From Mesorhizobium sp. LSHC420B00 (GTDB taxonomy: Bacteria; Pseudomonadota; Alphaproteobacteria; Rhizobiales; Rhizobiaceae): a stretch of DNA of 64,000 nt. The DNA lies in contig NZ_AYVY01000023.1 of assembly GCF_000503055.1 (NCBI RefSeq), forward strand, positions 17,459 through 81,458, in the 5' to 3' direction. Below, piece after piece: positions 46,468 through 55,415 of this stretch. Below the pieces are notes generated by a model, which saw only the letters and a program-made list of their open reading frames with translations, made no database searches and was not told the DNA's origin. The first letter of the stretch is position 1. Every line of letters begins with the position of its first letter. Both the position numbers and the translations under genes were made by a program.

Positions 46468-47481
46468 TCACTTGATGTTGGCCTTGATCGCCGCGACGGC
46501 GTCTTCCTGCGTGTATTCGTGGCTGGCGACGCCGCCCTTCGGAATCTTCGGCAACGCTGCCTCGAAATCGTCCTGTGTGAAGGCGAGATAAGGAACCAGC
46601 AGGTCGTGCGGCACGTCGGTGCGGCCGTCGAGCACTTGCTGCGCCACCCAGAAGGCAAGCGTCGATACGCCTGGCGCGATCGAAGCCGACCAGGTCTGGT
46701 AGCCGTCCTTTTCCTTCTGCTCTTTCCACCATTGCAACTCGTCCTGGCGATTGCCCATGATGATGGTCGGGCGCGGCTTGCCGGCGGCGGCAAAGGCCTG
46801 CGCCGCGCCGTAGCCGTCACCGCCCTGGTCGACGACACCGACCACATCCGGCAGCGACGGCAGGATCGTCGCTACGGCCTTCTGTGCCGTGGTCTGGTCC
46901 CAGTCGCCGGTCACCGAGCCGACGATCTTGAACTCGGGATGGGCGGCGACACCTTCGAGGATGCCGGCATGGATGGCATCGTCGATCGAAGTGCCGGCAA
47001 GGCCACGGATTTCCAGCAGATTGCCACCCTTGGGCTGGAACTTGGCCATCTGCTCGACTTCCTGCTTGCCCATGTCCTTGAAGTCGACGACGACGCGGTA
47101 GGCGCAGGGTTCGGTGACGATGCCATCGAAGGAGACGACGACAATGCCGGCGTCGCAGGCCTGCTTGATGGCGCCGTTGAGGGCATCCGGAGATGCCGCG
47201 TTGATGACGATCGCGTCATAGCCCTGCAGGATCAGGTTCTGCACCTGGGCTGCCTGCGTCGGCACTTCCTTGTCGGCCGTCGTGAAGACGTCGGCGGCGC
47301 CGACCACCTTGTCGGCGACTGCCTTCTTGGTGACGATGCCGTAGCTGTCCAGCATCGCCTGCCGCCACGAATTGCCGGCGTAATTGTTGGAGAAAGCGAT
47401 CTTTTTGCCGCTGGTATCGGCAAGCGCGGTGCCTGCGGCAAGCATCGCTGCAAGGGCGCCCAAAACGAATATTTTCTTCAT
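46468..47481 (-). CDS. Sugar ABC importer periplasmic binding protein
   Basis: 337 residues, with a signal peptide MKKIFVLGALAAMLAAGTALA cut before DTSG (listed in parts: MKKIFVLGALAAML, AAGTALA). GGGAGGAG lies 7 bases before the ATG. The mature protein is a Peripla_BP_4/RbsB-like fold (SNNYAGNSWRQAML, AIVINAASPDALN). First gene of the sugar importer operon and divergent from the GH15 operon, so the ligand may be an alpha-glucoside or glucose-like sugar; that is inference. Confidence 0.9.
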   Translation of the reverse strand: MKKIFVLGALAAMLAAGTALADTSGKKIAFSNNYAGNSWRQAMLDSYGIVTKKAVADKVVGAADVFTTADKEVPTQAAQVQNLILQGYDAIVINAASPDALNGAIKQACDAGIVVVSFDGIVTEPCAYRVVVDFKDMGKQEVEQMAKFQPKGGNLLEIRGLAGTSIDDAIHAGILEGVAAHPEFKIVGSVTGDWDQTTAQKAVATILPSLPDVVGVVDQGGDGYGAAQAFAAAGKPRPTIIMGNRQDELQWWKEQKEKDGYQTWSASIAPGVSTLAFWVAQQVLDGRTDVPHDLLVPYLAFTQDDFEAALPKIPKGGVASHEYTQEDAVAAIKANIK

Positions 47482-47699
47482 GTCATACTCCTCCCGTGAG
47501 TTGCTGTCTTACTGGTGGCTAATGGCTGGCTGGTGGCTAATGGCTGATACGCTCACAATGCTGTTTTTTATCTATTATCAGACAAATGCAGATAGCCAGC
47601 AAGCTGTCAACATCAATCCATGGCCGACGATCAACTTGCGGTGCAATCATTGAAACCGGTTCGACTCCTGGTCTAGGGATGGCGATGGAGACCGATTAA
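47482..47699. promoter_or_regulatory. Divergent promoter region of sugar importer and GH15 operons
   Basis: 218 bases without a gene. It holds an 18-base-period tandem repeat (unit CTGGTGGCTAATGGCTG at 47512 and 47530) and an A/T-rich stretch (47560-47600) suited to promoters for both operons. I could not identify a convincing regulator palindrome. Confidence 0.5.
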
Positions 47700-50126
47700 A
47701 TGGCAGTGAACCTTGCCCCGGGTGCACCCGGCATTCCGGCGCGCTGGACGTCGAGCGCCAAGAGCGGCGTCGGCACCGCGCTGTCGCCGGCCTGCCCGAT
47801 CTGGTTCACCATCAGCCACGGTATCCTCAACGAGATCTACTATTCCCGCCTCGACAGCGCATGCACCCGCGATCTGGGGCTGATCGTCACCGGACCCGAC
47901 GGCTATTTCTCCGAAGAGAAGCGCGACGCCGAACATCGCATCGAACCCCTCGAGGACGGGGTGCCTGCCTATCGGCTGGTCAACACCGCAGCCGATGGAA
48001 GCTACCGGATCGAGAAGCGCGTCCTCACCGATCCGGAACGTCCCGTCTTGCTGCAGGAGATCATGTTCACGTCGCTCAAGGGTGCCGCCAGCGACTACCG
48101 CGTCTACGCGCTGCTGGCGCCGCACCTCGTCAATGCCGGCATGGGCAACACTGCCTGGATCGACGACCATGAAGGACAGCCTGTTCTGTTTGCATCGGGA
48201 CGCGGCGTCTGCCTGGCGCTCGCCTCGTCGCGGCCGTGGAAGGCGTGCGCGGCCGGCTATGTCGGCGTCTCCGACGGCTGGCAGCAGCTTCGTCAAAGCG
48301 GCCGGCTCGATCCGGCCTGCCGCAGGGCCGAGGACGGCAATGTCGCGCTGACCGGTGAGATCGCCTTTTCGGCTGCGAACCCAAAAATGTTGCTGGCGCT
48401 GGGCTTCGGCACGACGCCGCAACAGGCGGCGGAAACTGCTTTCGCCAGCCTGAACCAAGGTTTTGGGCCCGCAGCCGGATCCTACGTCGACAAATGGCGC
48501 CAATGGCAGGCCGGATTGCTGCCGCTGGACCGGCATGCGGTGTCCGCCCTCAATCCCTACCGCCTCAGCACGGCGGTGCTGGCGACACACCGCTCGTCGA
48601 CCGGAGCAGCCGTGGCCAGCCTGTCGATCCCGTGGGGCTTCAACAAGGGCGACGACGATCTCGGCGGCTATCACCTGGTCTGGCCGCGCGATCTGGTCGA
48701 AACCGCCGGCGGATTCCTCGCCGCCGGCGACCCGGCGGAAGCCTTGCGCATCCTTGGCTATCTGCGCTCGATCCAGCAGCCGGACGGCCATTGGCCGCAG
48801 AACGCCTGGCTCGACGGGTCGGTCTATTGGCCGGGCATCCAGATGGACGAGTGCGCCTTTCCGCTGCTGCTCGCCGACGCGCTGCGCCGCGCCGGGCATT
48901 TGCCGCCTGCGGTACTCTCCTCCTTCATGCCGATGATCGAGCGCGCTGCCGCCTATGTCGTACGCAACGGCCCCGTCACCGGCGAGGACCGCTGGGAGGA
49001 AGACGCCGGCTACAGCCCGTTCACGCTTGCCGTCGAGATCGCCGCGCTGCTTGGGGCTGCGGACATGTTCGATGCCGCCGGCAAAACAGAGCCGGCAAAC
49101 TATCTGCGCGAAACCGCCGATATCTGGAACGATCAGATCGAGCGCTGGACCTACGTCGCCGGCACCGCCGCATGCGACGAAGCCGGCGTCGAAGGCTACT
49201 ATGTCCGCATCGCCCCGCCCGACACCGCCGGCGCCGCATCGCCGAAGGACGGCTTTGTGCCGATCAAGAACCGCCCGCCCGGTGATGCGGACCGCCCAGC
49301 CGAAGCGATCGTCAGCCCGGATGCGCTGGCGCTGGTCCGCTTCGGCCTGAGGGCAGCCGACGATCCGCGCATCCTCGACACGGTCAAGGTCATCGACGCG
49401 CAATTACGCTGCGAACTGCCGCAGGGGCCGCTCTGGTACCGCTACAATGGCGACGGCTATGGCGAGCATGCCGACGGCGCACCCTTCGATGGAACCGGCC
49501 AGGGCCGGCCCTGGCCGCTGCTGGTCGGCGAGCGCGCCCATTACGAGCTGGCGGCAGGGCGCAGGGACAGTGCGGCACGCCTGCTCGCCACGTTTGAGGG
49601 CTCCGCCGGGCCGGGCGGCCTGCTGCCGGAGCAGGTCTGGGACGGTCCCGACATGCCGGAGCGCGAATTGCGGCATGGCGGCCCCTCCGGCAGCGCCAAG
49701 CCGCTGGTCTGGGCGCATTCCGAGCACATCAAGCTGCTGCGTTCGCTGCGCGACGGCGCCGTGTTCGACATGCCGCCGCAAGGCGTCAAGCGCTATATCG
49801 AGGGCAGGACGGTGTCGTGCCTCAGGGCATGGCGCTTCAACCACATGATCCGTACCGTCCCGGCAGGCAAGGCGCTGCGCATCGAACTTCTGGCCCGGGC
49901 GGTGGTTCATTGGAGCAGCGACAATTGGGCAACCGTCCATGACACCGAGACCGCCGCGAACCTTTTCGGTATCCATCTCGCAGAGTTGCCGGTTGCCGAC
50001 GCCGCTCCGGGCAATAGCATTGTCTTCACATTCTTCTGGTCCGATGCCGGCCGTTGGGAGAATGCTGACTTTTCTGTCGGCATCGGCGATACCGCACAGC
50101 CACTAGATCATCGATCCCTCAAGTAA
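47700..50126 (+). CDS. GH15 glucoamylase/glucodextranase-like glycoside hydrolase
   Basis: 808 residues, no signal peptide, so probably cytoplasmic. It has an N-terminal beta-sandwich domain (about residues 10-275), a GH15 (alpha/alpha)6 barrel (SIPWGFNKGDDDLGGYHLVWPRD, in parts: SIPWGFNKGD, GGYHLVWPRDLVE), and a C-terminal domain. The catalytic pair is likely Glu433/434 (WEEDAGYSPF) and Glu644 (LLPEQVWDG). It releases glucose from the non-reducing ends of alpha-glucans. The next genes use glucose-6-phosphate, implying intracellular breakdown of glycogen or another alpha-glucan. Confidence 0.9.
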   Translation: MAVNLAPGAPGIPARWTSSAKSGVGTALSPACPIWFTISHGILNEIYYSRLDSACTRDLGLIVTGPDGYFSEEKRDAEHRIEPLEDGVPAYRLVNTAADGSYRIEKRVLTDPERPVLLQEIMFTSLKGAASDYRVYALLAPHLVNAGMGNTAWIDDHEGQPVLFASGRGVCLALASSRPWKACAAGYVGVSDGWQQLRQSGRLDPACRRAEDGNVALTGEIAFSAANPKMLLALGFGTTPQQAAETAFASLNQGFGPAAGSYVDKWRQWQAGLLPLDRHAVSALNPYRLSTAVLATHRSSTGAAVASLSIPWGFNKGDDDLGGYHLVWPRDLVETAGGFLAAGDPAEALRILGYLRSIQQPDGHWPQNAWLDGSVYWPGIQMDECAFPLLLADALRRAGHLPPAVLSSFMPMIERAAAYVVRNGPVTGEDRWEEDAGYSPFTLAVEIAALLGAADMFDAAGKTEPANYLRETADIWNDQIERWTYVAGTAACDEAGVEGYYVRIAPPDTAGAASPKDGFVPIKNRPPGDADRPAEAIVSPDALALVRFGLRAADDPRILDTVKVIDAQLRCELPQGPLWYRYNGDGYGEHADGAPFDGTGQGRPWPLLVGERAHYELAAGRRDSAARLLATFEGSAGPGGLLPEQVWDGPDMPERELRHGGPSGSAKPLVWAHSEHIKLLRSLRDGAVFDMPPQGVKRYIEGRTVSCLRAWRFNHMIRTVPAGKALRIELLARAVVHWSSDNWATVHDTETAANLFGIHLAELPVADAAPGNSIVFTFFWSDAGRWENADFSVGIGDTAQPLDHRSLK

Positions 50127-50140
50127 GGCAGGACGAGACC

Positions 50141-51157
50141 ATGCAGATAGGAATGATGGGACTGGGCCGGATGGGCGCCAACATGGTTCGGCGCCTGTTG
50201 CGCGATGGCCACGAATGCGTCGTCTACGACATTAACCCGGCGAGCGTCGCGGCGCTTGTGACCGCCGGCGCGGTCGGAGCCGCCTCGATGGAGGAGTTCG
50301 TCGGCAAGCTGACCAAGCCGCGCAGCGCCTGGCTGATGCTGCCGGCGGCGATCACCGGCCGGATCGTCGACCAGGTGGCCGCCCTGATGGAGCCGGGCGA
50401 CATCATCATCGACGGCGGCAATTCCTATTATCATGAGGCCGTCGACCACGCCGCGCGCCTGGCCTTGAAAGGCTTGAGCTATGTCGATGTCGGCACCAGC
50501 GGCGGCGTCTGGGGCCTCGAGCGCGGCTACTGCCTGATGATCGGCGGCCCCGACAGCGCGGTGCAGCATCTCGATCCGATTTTCGCAACGCTGGCGCCGG
50601 GCGCCGACGCCGCTTCGCCCGCCCCTGCCAAGGACGCCGGAACCGCTCCCTTCGGCTATCTCCACTGCGGACCGAGCGGCGCCGGCCATTTCGTCAAGAT
50701 GGTCCATAACGGCATCGAATACGGCGTCATGGCCGCCTATGCCGAGGGCATGAACATCCTGAAGTCGGCGAACGCCGGCAAGCGGCAGCGCACCGCCGAC
50801 GCCGAAACCAGTCCACTCGAGAACCCGCAATATTACCAGTTCGACATCGACATCGCTGAGGTGGCAGAGGTCTGGCGGCACGGCAGCGTCATCGGCTCGT
50901 GGCTGCTCGACCTGACGGCCGGCGTGCTGAAGGCCGATTCGTCGCTGACACAGTTCGGCGGGCGGGTCTCGGATTCCGGCGAAGGCCGCTGGACGCTGAA
51001 GGCGGCGATCGACACCGGCGTGCCGGCGCCGGTGCTGTCGTCGGCGCTGTTCGACAGGTTCTCCTCGCAAGGCGAGTCCGAATTCGCCGACAAGCTTCTG
51101 TCCGCCATGCGCTATGCCTTTGGCGGCCATGTCGAAAAACCCAAGGCCGGCTCGTGA
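50141..51157 (+). CDS. gnd: 6-phosphogluconate dehydrogenase, decarboxylating (short form)
   Basis: 338 residues: Rossmann motif [45 protein letters not shown] and [21 protein letters not shown] (in parts: [19 protein letters not shown]), which supplies catalytic Lys and the substrate Asn. The short class of about 300-340 residues is distinct from the 470-residue enzyme and is often NAD-dependent. Oxidises 6-phosphogluconate to ribulose 5-phosphate and CO2. It starts 14 bases after the GH15 stop. Confidence 0.92.
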   Translation: MQIGMMGLGRMGANMVRRLLRDGHECVVYDINPASVAALVTAGAVGAASMEEFVGKLTKPRSAWLMLPAAITGRIVDQVAALMEPGDIIIDGGNSYYHEAVDHAARLALKGLSYVDVGTSGGVWGLERGYCLMIGGPDSAVQHLDPIFATLAPGADAASPAPAKDAGTAPFGYLHCGPSGAGHFVKMVHNGIEYGVMAAYAEGMNILKSANAGKRQRTADAETSPLENPQYYQFDIDIAEVAEVWRHGSVIGSWLLDLTAGVLKADSSLTQFGGRVSDSGEGRWTLKAAIDTGVPAPVLSSALFDRFSSQGESEFADKLLSAMRYAFGGHVEKPKAGS

Positions 51158-51179
51158 CGGGCGACAGGGAGGCACGCCC

Positions 51180-52556
51180 ATGAGCCAGGAACGATCGGAC
51201 ACGCTGGTGCTTTTCGGCGCCACCGGCGATCTCGCCCACAAGAAGATCTTCCCCGCCCTCTACGCCATGGTGGCCAAGGGAACGCTGAACGAGCCGGTGA
51301 TCGGCGTCGCCTTCGATCCTTGGGATATCGCCAAGCTGCAGGCACGCGCCCGCGACGGCATCGTCAACGCCATCGGCAGCATCGACGAGAAGATCTTCGC
51401 AAGGCTCGCGTCGCTGCTGCGCTATGTCAGCGGCGACTACCGGGCGCCTGCGACCTTCGATAAACTGAAGACCGCGCTCGGCAGCGCACAGCGGCCGCTG
51501 CACTATCTGGCGGTGCCGCCCGCCATGTTCGAGGTCGTCGTCCAGGGACTGGAGCAGTCGGGCGCCGCCCAGGGCGCACGCCTGATGGTGGAAAAGCCGT
51601 TCGGCCATGATCTGCAATCGGCGCGCTGGCTGAACCGGGTACTGCATCTGGTCTTCGACGAAAAGTCGATCTTCCGCATCGACCATTATCTCGGCAAGGA
51701 GGCGATCCAGAACCTGCTCTATTTCCGCTTCGCCAATTCCTTCCTCGAGCCGATCTGGAACCGCAACTTCGTCGAGAGCGTGCAGATCACCATGGCCGAG
51801 GATTTCGGTGTCGAGGGCCGCGGCCGCTTCTATGACGAGGTCGGCTGCATCCGCGACGTCATCGAAAACCATCTGCTCAACATCCTCTTGCTGCTCGCCA
51901 TGGAGCCGCCGGTCGGCCGCTCGGCCGACGATCTGATCGACGAGAAGGTGCAGGTGCTGCGGGCGATCCGGACGCTGACCAGGGACGATGTCGTGCGCGG
52001 CCAGTTCGACGGCTATCTCAACGAGCCGGGCGTGGCGCCGAACTCGCCGGTCGAGACCTTCGCGGCGGTGCGCTTTTTCGTCGATACCTGGCGCTGGCAA
52101 GATGTGCCGTTCTTCATCCGCGCCGGCAAATCCCTGCCGGTGCACGCCACCGAGGTCATCGTGCGGCTGAAACGGCCGCCGCTGGACGTCTTCGATCCAA
52201 TCAAGCCCGGCGACTGCAATCACGTGCGCTTCCGCATCGATCCGCAGGTGGCGATCTCGATCGGAGCCCGGCGCAAGGCGCCCGGCGACGACATGGTCGG
52301 CGAGCAGGTCGAGCTCACCGCGCTCGACGATTCGAAGGGCGACATGCCGCCTTACGAGCGGTTGATCGGCGACGCTATGAACGGCAACGGCCAGCTGTTC
52401 ACCCGCCAGGACGCCAGCGAGCTCGCCTGGCGCATCGTCGGCCCGGTGCTCGGCGACACCACGCCGCCCGCGATCTACGCGCCAAAGACCTGGGGGCCGA
52501 CCGAAGCGATGACTGGATTCGGCCCGCCGAACGGCTGGATCAATCCATCGAAATGA
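51180..52556 (+). CDS. zwf: Glucose-6-phosphate dehydrogenase
   Basis: The 458-residue product starts at ATG 51180 with GGGAGG 7 bases upstream. It carries the N-terminal NADP site [16 protein letters not shown] and the active-site motif RIDHYLGKE at residues 166-174, with Asp/His as catalysts. Slightly shorter than the usual 490 residues. Oxidises glucose-6-phosphate to 6-phosphogluconolactone. No lactonase (pgl) gene is in this operon; hydrolysis may be spontaneous or served elsewhere. Confidence 0.94.
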   Translation: MSQERSDTLVLFGATGDLAHKKIFPALYAMVAKGTLNEPVIGVAFDPWDIAKLQARARDGIVNAIGSIDEKIFARLASLLRYVSGDYRAPATFDKLKTALGSAQRPLHYLAVPPAMFEVVVQGLEQSGAAQGARLMVEKPFGHDLQSARWLNRVLHLVFDEKSIFRIDHYLGKEAIQNLLYFRFANSFLEPIWNRNFVESVQITMAEDFGVEGRGRFYDEVGCIRDVIENHLLNILLLLAMEPPVGRSADDLIDEKVQVLRAIRTLTRDDVVRGQFDGYLNEPGVAPNSPVETFAAVRFFVDTWRWQDVPFFIRAGKSLPVHATEVIVRLKRPPLDVFDPIKPGDCNHVRFRIDPQVAISIGARRKAPGDDMVGEQVELTALDDSKGDMPPYERLIGDAMNGNGQLFTRQDASELAWRIVGPVLGDTTPPAIYAPKTWGPTEAMTGFGPPNGWINPSK

Positions 52557-52575
52557 TTTCTGGGAGGCGAAAGCG

Positions 52576-53280
52576 ATGGCCAAAGCGGTGAAGCGACCGG
52601 CACCCGACGCCGAAAAGATCGTGCTTGCGATCGATATCGGCGGCTCGCACGTCAAGATCCGCACCAGCGCCGGCGGCGACGAGCGCAAGACCGCTTCCGG
52701 ACCGGAGCTGACGCCGCAGCAGATGGTCGCGGCGGTGAAGACGCTGGCCGAAGGGCTGCAATACGATGTCGTCTCGATGGGCTATCCGGGTCCGGTGCAC
52801 CACAACCGGCCGCTCACCGAACCCGCCAATCTCGGCAAGGGCTGGGTCGGCTGCGATTTCGCCGCTGAGTTCGGCAAACCGGTGAAGGTCGTCAACGATG
52901 CGCTGATGCAGGCCGTCGGCAGCTATGAAGGCGGCCGCATGCTGTTCCTCGGCCTCGGAACCGGCCTCGGGGCCGCGATGATCGTCGACAACGTCGCCCA
53001 ACCGATGGAGCTTGCCCATCTTCCCTACAAGAAGCGCGGCAGTTTCGAAGACTATGTCGGCGAACGCGGCCTGCAAAAGCGCGGCAAGAAGAAATGGCGC
53101 AAACACGTCTTTGACGTGGTCGACCGGCTTCGCGCCGCCATGCAGCCGGATTACGTGGTCATCGGCGGCGGCAATGTCGAGGAACTCGCCGACTTGCCCG
53201 CCGATTGCAGACGCGGCGACAATACACGCGCCTTCGAGGGCGGATTTCGACTGTGGCGCGACAAATCCCTGATTATCTGA
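52576..53280 (+). CDS. ppgK: ROK-family kinase, polyphosphate glucokinase-like
   Basis: 234 residues with phosphate 1 motif VLAIDIGGSHVK (about residues 16-27), catalytic Asp in VVNDALMQAVG and the phosphate 2 glycine stretch LGLGTGLGAAMI. The domain lacks the ROK zinc motif, as do polyphosphate glucokinases. It would phosphorylate glucose set free by the GH15 enzyme, with polyphosphate or ATP; the donor is not provable here. Last gene of the GH15-gnd-zwf run; its stop lies inside a 17-base direct repeat. Confidence 0.85.
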   Translation: MAKAVKRPAPDAEKIVLAIDIGGSHVKIRTSAGGDERKTASGPELTPQQMVAAVKTLAEGLQYDVVSMGYPGPVHHNRPLTEPANLGKGWVGCDFAAEFGKPVKVVNDALMQAVGSYEGGRMLFLGLGTGLGAAMIVDNVAQPMELAHLPYKKRGSFEDYVGERGLQKRGKKKWRKHVFDVVDRLRAAMQPDYVVIGGGNVEELADLPADCRRGDNTRAFEGGFRLWRDKSLII

Positions 53281-53303
53281 TATTGCTGATTGTCTGATAT
53301 TAT
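53270..53303. repeat. 17-base tandem repeat at the ppgK stop
   Basis: TGATTATCTGATATTGC is followed directly by a copy that differs at 3 of 17 positions. The repeat overlaps the ppgK stop codon and begins the A/T-rich region before mucR. Confidence 0.7.
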
Positions 53304-53348
53304 CGAGCACCGGCTCAGGGTTGTTAATCCCGCGCTGCCGTTAGTATT

Positions 53349-53363
53349 ATTATTCAAAATAAT
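53349..53363. promoter_or_regulatory. A/T-rich palindrome upstream of mucR-like gene
   Basis: ATTATT-CAA-AATAAT lies 82 bases before the start of the MucR-like gene. MucR/Ros proteins bind A/T-rich sites in their own promoters, so this is a candidate autoregulatory site. Inference. Confidence 0.5.
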
Positions 53364-53444
53364 GTGTGACGTGGTGCGGCGTCATTGCATTGCGCAGATT
53401 TGCCGACTAGGAATTTCTGCGACCCCCACGGACGGAGAAATAGA

Positions 53445-53909
53445 TTGACCGACGACAACAACAACGCTCGCAAAGACATCGACCTGCTTGAGCTGACCGC
53501 CCATATCGTGTCCGCATATGTCGAGAAGAACCGCTTGCCGGCTTCCGGCCTCGGCGATCTCATCGCCAGCGTCAGCGCTTCCATAGGCGGGCTCGGGCAA
53601 CCGGCAGTGCCGGTCGCCGCGCCGCTGACGCCTGCCGTCAATCCCAAGAAATCGGTGACGCCGGACTACATCATCTGTCTCGAGGACGGCAAGAAGTTCA
53701 AATCCTTGAAGCGCCATATCGGCGTCCATTTCGGGCTGACGCCCGACGCCTATCGCGCCAAATGGGGCCTGCCGTCCGACTACCCGATGGTCGCCCCCAA
53801 CTACGCGGCCTCGCGTTCGCAGCTGGCCAAGGCAATCGGTCTCGGCCGCAAGGCCGCCCCGCCCGCGCCCGTCAAGGGCAGGGGCAGGAAGGCCAAGGCG
53901 ACGGCCTAA
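53445..53909 (+). CDS. MucR/Ros-family zinc-finger-like transcriptional regulator with altered zinc ligands
   Basis: 154 residues from TTG 53445, with GGAG 7 bases upstream. The N-terminal LELTAHIVSAYVEKNRL helix region and the DNA-binding domain FKSLKRHIGVHFGLTPDAYRAKWGL then DYPMVAPNYAASRSQLAK (in parts) identify the Ros/MucR family, which in rhizobia controls exopolysaccharide, motility and symbiosis genes. The canonical Cys-x2-Cys is Cys78-x2-Asp81 (CLED), and after His91-x3-His95 the second His of the usual HH pair is Phe. M. loti homologues with changed or lost zinc ligands are known. Confidence 0.92.
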   Translation: MTDDNNNARKDIDLLELTAHIVSAYVEKNRLPASGLGDLIASVSASIGGLGQPAVPVAAPLTPAVNPKKSVTPDYIICLEDGKKFKSLKRHIGVHFGLTPDAYRAKWGLPSDYPMVAPNYAASRSQLAKAIGLGRKAAPPAPVKGRGRKAKATA

Positions 53910-54091
53910 AGCGTTCGGAGCAGGTCCGGTCGCTCCGCCAGCGGCAACGCCCGGCGGAGCGGAAATTGTTGATCCAGGCCAGATTTTTGCGCGCGCCCTG
54001 CGCTGAACTGCGCTAAAGGCTCTCTTGGCCGGACCAGCGCCCATCGTGGAAGTGCCCCGCCGGCCGACATCGCCGCCACGGGGCCTGATCC

Positions 54092-55333
54092 ATGACCACA
54101 GAATCCCAAGTACCGCCTGACCAGCGTTATGCCGCCTTTCGCCATCGGCCGTTCCTGAGCTACTGGGCGGCGCGCTTCCTCTCGACATTCTCCACCCAGA
54201 TCGTGTCGGTCGCCGTCGGCTGGCAGATCTACGATCTGACCCGCGACCCATTCGACCTTGGGCTTGTCGGCATCGTCCAGTTCCTGCCTTCGCTGCTGCT
54301 GGTGCTGGTCACTGGCGACGTTGCCGACCGTTTTGGACGCCGCCTGATCATGGCGCTGGCGGTGCTGGTCGAGGCGGGCTGCGCTTTGGCGCTTCTGTTG
54401 CTGACGCTGCGCGGCCTCTCCGGGCCGATGCCGGTCTTCATCGTGCTCGCCATGTTCGGCATCGCGCGCGCCTTCTTCGGGCCGGCCTCGTCATCATTGT
54501 TCGCCAATCTGGTGCCGCCCGAGGATTTCGCCAACGCCATCGCCTGGAACTCGTCCGCCTGGCAGACGGCAACCATCGTCGGGCCGGTCGCCGGCGGTCT
54601 GCTCTACGGGCTTTCGGCCGAAGCCGCCTACACCACCGCGGCCGCGCTGATGCTCATCGCCGCCGTGCTGATCTTCACCATCCCGAAGCCCGCCCAGCGC
54701 AGCCGGACCGACAGACCGACGGTACGGACCCTGTTCGCCGGCTTCGGCTATATCTGGAGCGAAAAGATCGTGCTAGGCGCGATTTCGCTCGATCTGTTTG
54801 CGGTGCTCCTGTCCGGCGCCTCGGCGCTGCTGCCGGTCTATGCGCGCGATATCCTCGAACTCGGCCCATGGGGGCTCGGCCTGTTGCGCTCGGCGCCCGG
54901 CGTCGGCGCCATCTGCGTCGCCATCTGGCTGGCCGGACACCCGATCCGCAACCATGCCGGCCTTGTCATGCTCGGCTTCGTTGCGCTCTTCGGCGCGTTC
55001 ACCGTCTTGTTCGGCCTCTCGACCATCACCTGGGTGTCGATCGCAGCCCTTGCCCTGCTCGGCGCCACCGACATGTTCAGCGTCTATATCCGCGAGACGC
55101 TGATCCAGCTGTGGACGCCGGACGACGTTCGCGGCCGCGTCAACGCCGTCAACCAGGTGTTTGTCGGCGCCTCCAATGAGCTCGGCGAATTCCGCGCCGG
55201 CACCATGGCCGCGCTGATCGGCACGGTTCCGGCCGTGGTGGTCGGCGGCGTCGGCGCGATCGCTGTCGCCGGTCTATGGGCGGTGCTGTTCCCACAGCTG
55301 CGCAAGGTGCGTCATCTCAGGGGGCGAAACTAA
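54092..55333 (+). CDS. MFS transporter (drug or siderophore exporter type)
   Basis: 413 residues with twelve helices. MFS signature DVADRFGRRLIM lies after helix 2, and the N-terminus (YAAFRHRPFLSYWAARFLSTF) resembles the enterobactin-exporter (EntS-like) branch. Proton-driven export of a small molecule is likely; substrate unknown. No local regulator. Confidence 0.88.
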   Translation: MTTESQVPPDQRYAAFRHRPFLSYWAARFLSTFSTQIVSVAVGWQIYDLTRDPFDLGLVGIVQFLPSLLLVLVTGDVADRFGRRLIMALAVLVEAGCALALLLLTLRGLSGPMPVFIVLAMFGIARAFFGPASSSLFANLVPPEDFANAIAWNSSAWQTATIVGPVAGGLLYGLSAEAAYTTAAALMLIAAVLIFTIPKPAQRSRTDRPTVRTLFAGFGYIWSEKIVLGAISLDLFAVLLSGASALLPVYARDILELGPWGLGLLRSAPGVGAICVAIWLAGHPIRNHAGLVMLGFVALFGAFTVLFGLSTITWVSIAALALLGATDMFSVYIRETLIQLWTPDDVRGRVNAVNQVFVGASNELGEFRAGTMAALIGTVPAVVVGGVGAIAVAGLWAVLFPQLRKVRHLRGRN

Positions 55334-55410
55334 AGCGCGACGCGCTTTAGTTCGTTTGTTTGTGCATGTCGTTTTCCCAAAACCGCTGCACACTTTTGGG
55401 CGACATGCAC
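55331..55410. repeat. Palindromic intergenic repeat (two hairpins)
   Basis: Hairpin 1 (55331-55349): TAAAGCGCG-A-CGCGCTTTA. Hairpin 2 (55362-55410): GTGCATGTCG pairs with CGACATGCAC, with inner arms CCCAAAA and TTTTGGG. Both are near-perfect. It lies between convergent genes and could act as a bidirectional terminator; similar modules are, as I recall, common in Mesorhizobium intergenic DNA. Confidence 0.7.
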
Positions 55411-55415
55411 CGACT

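Noticed and set aside
47512..47546. Possible CRISPR-like or satellite repeat
   Set aside because: Only two 17-base copies with an 18-base period and no spacers; a simple local duplication.
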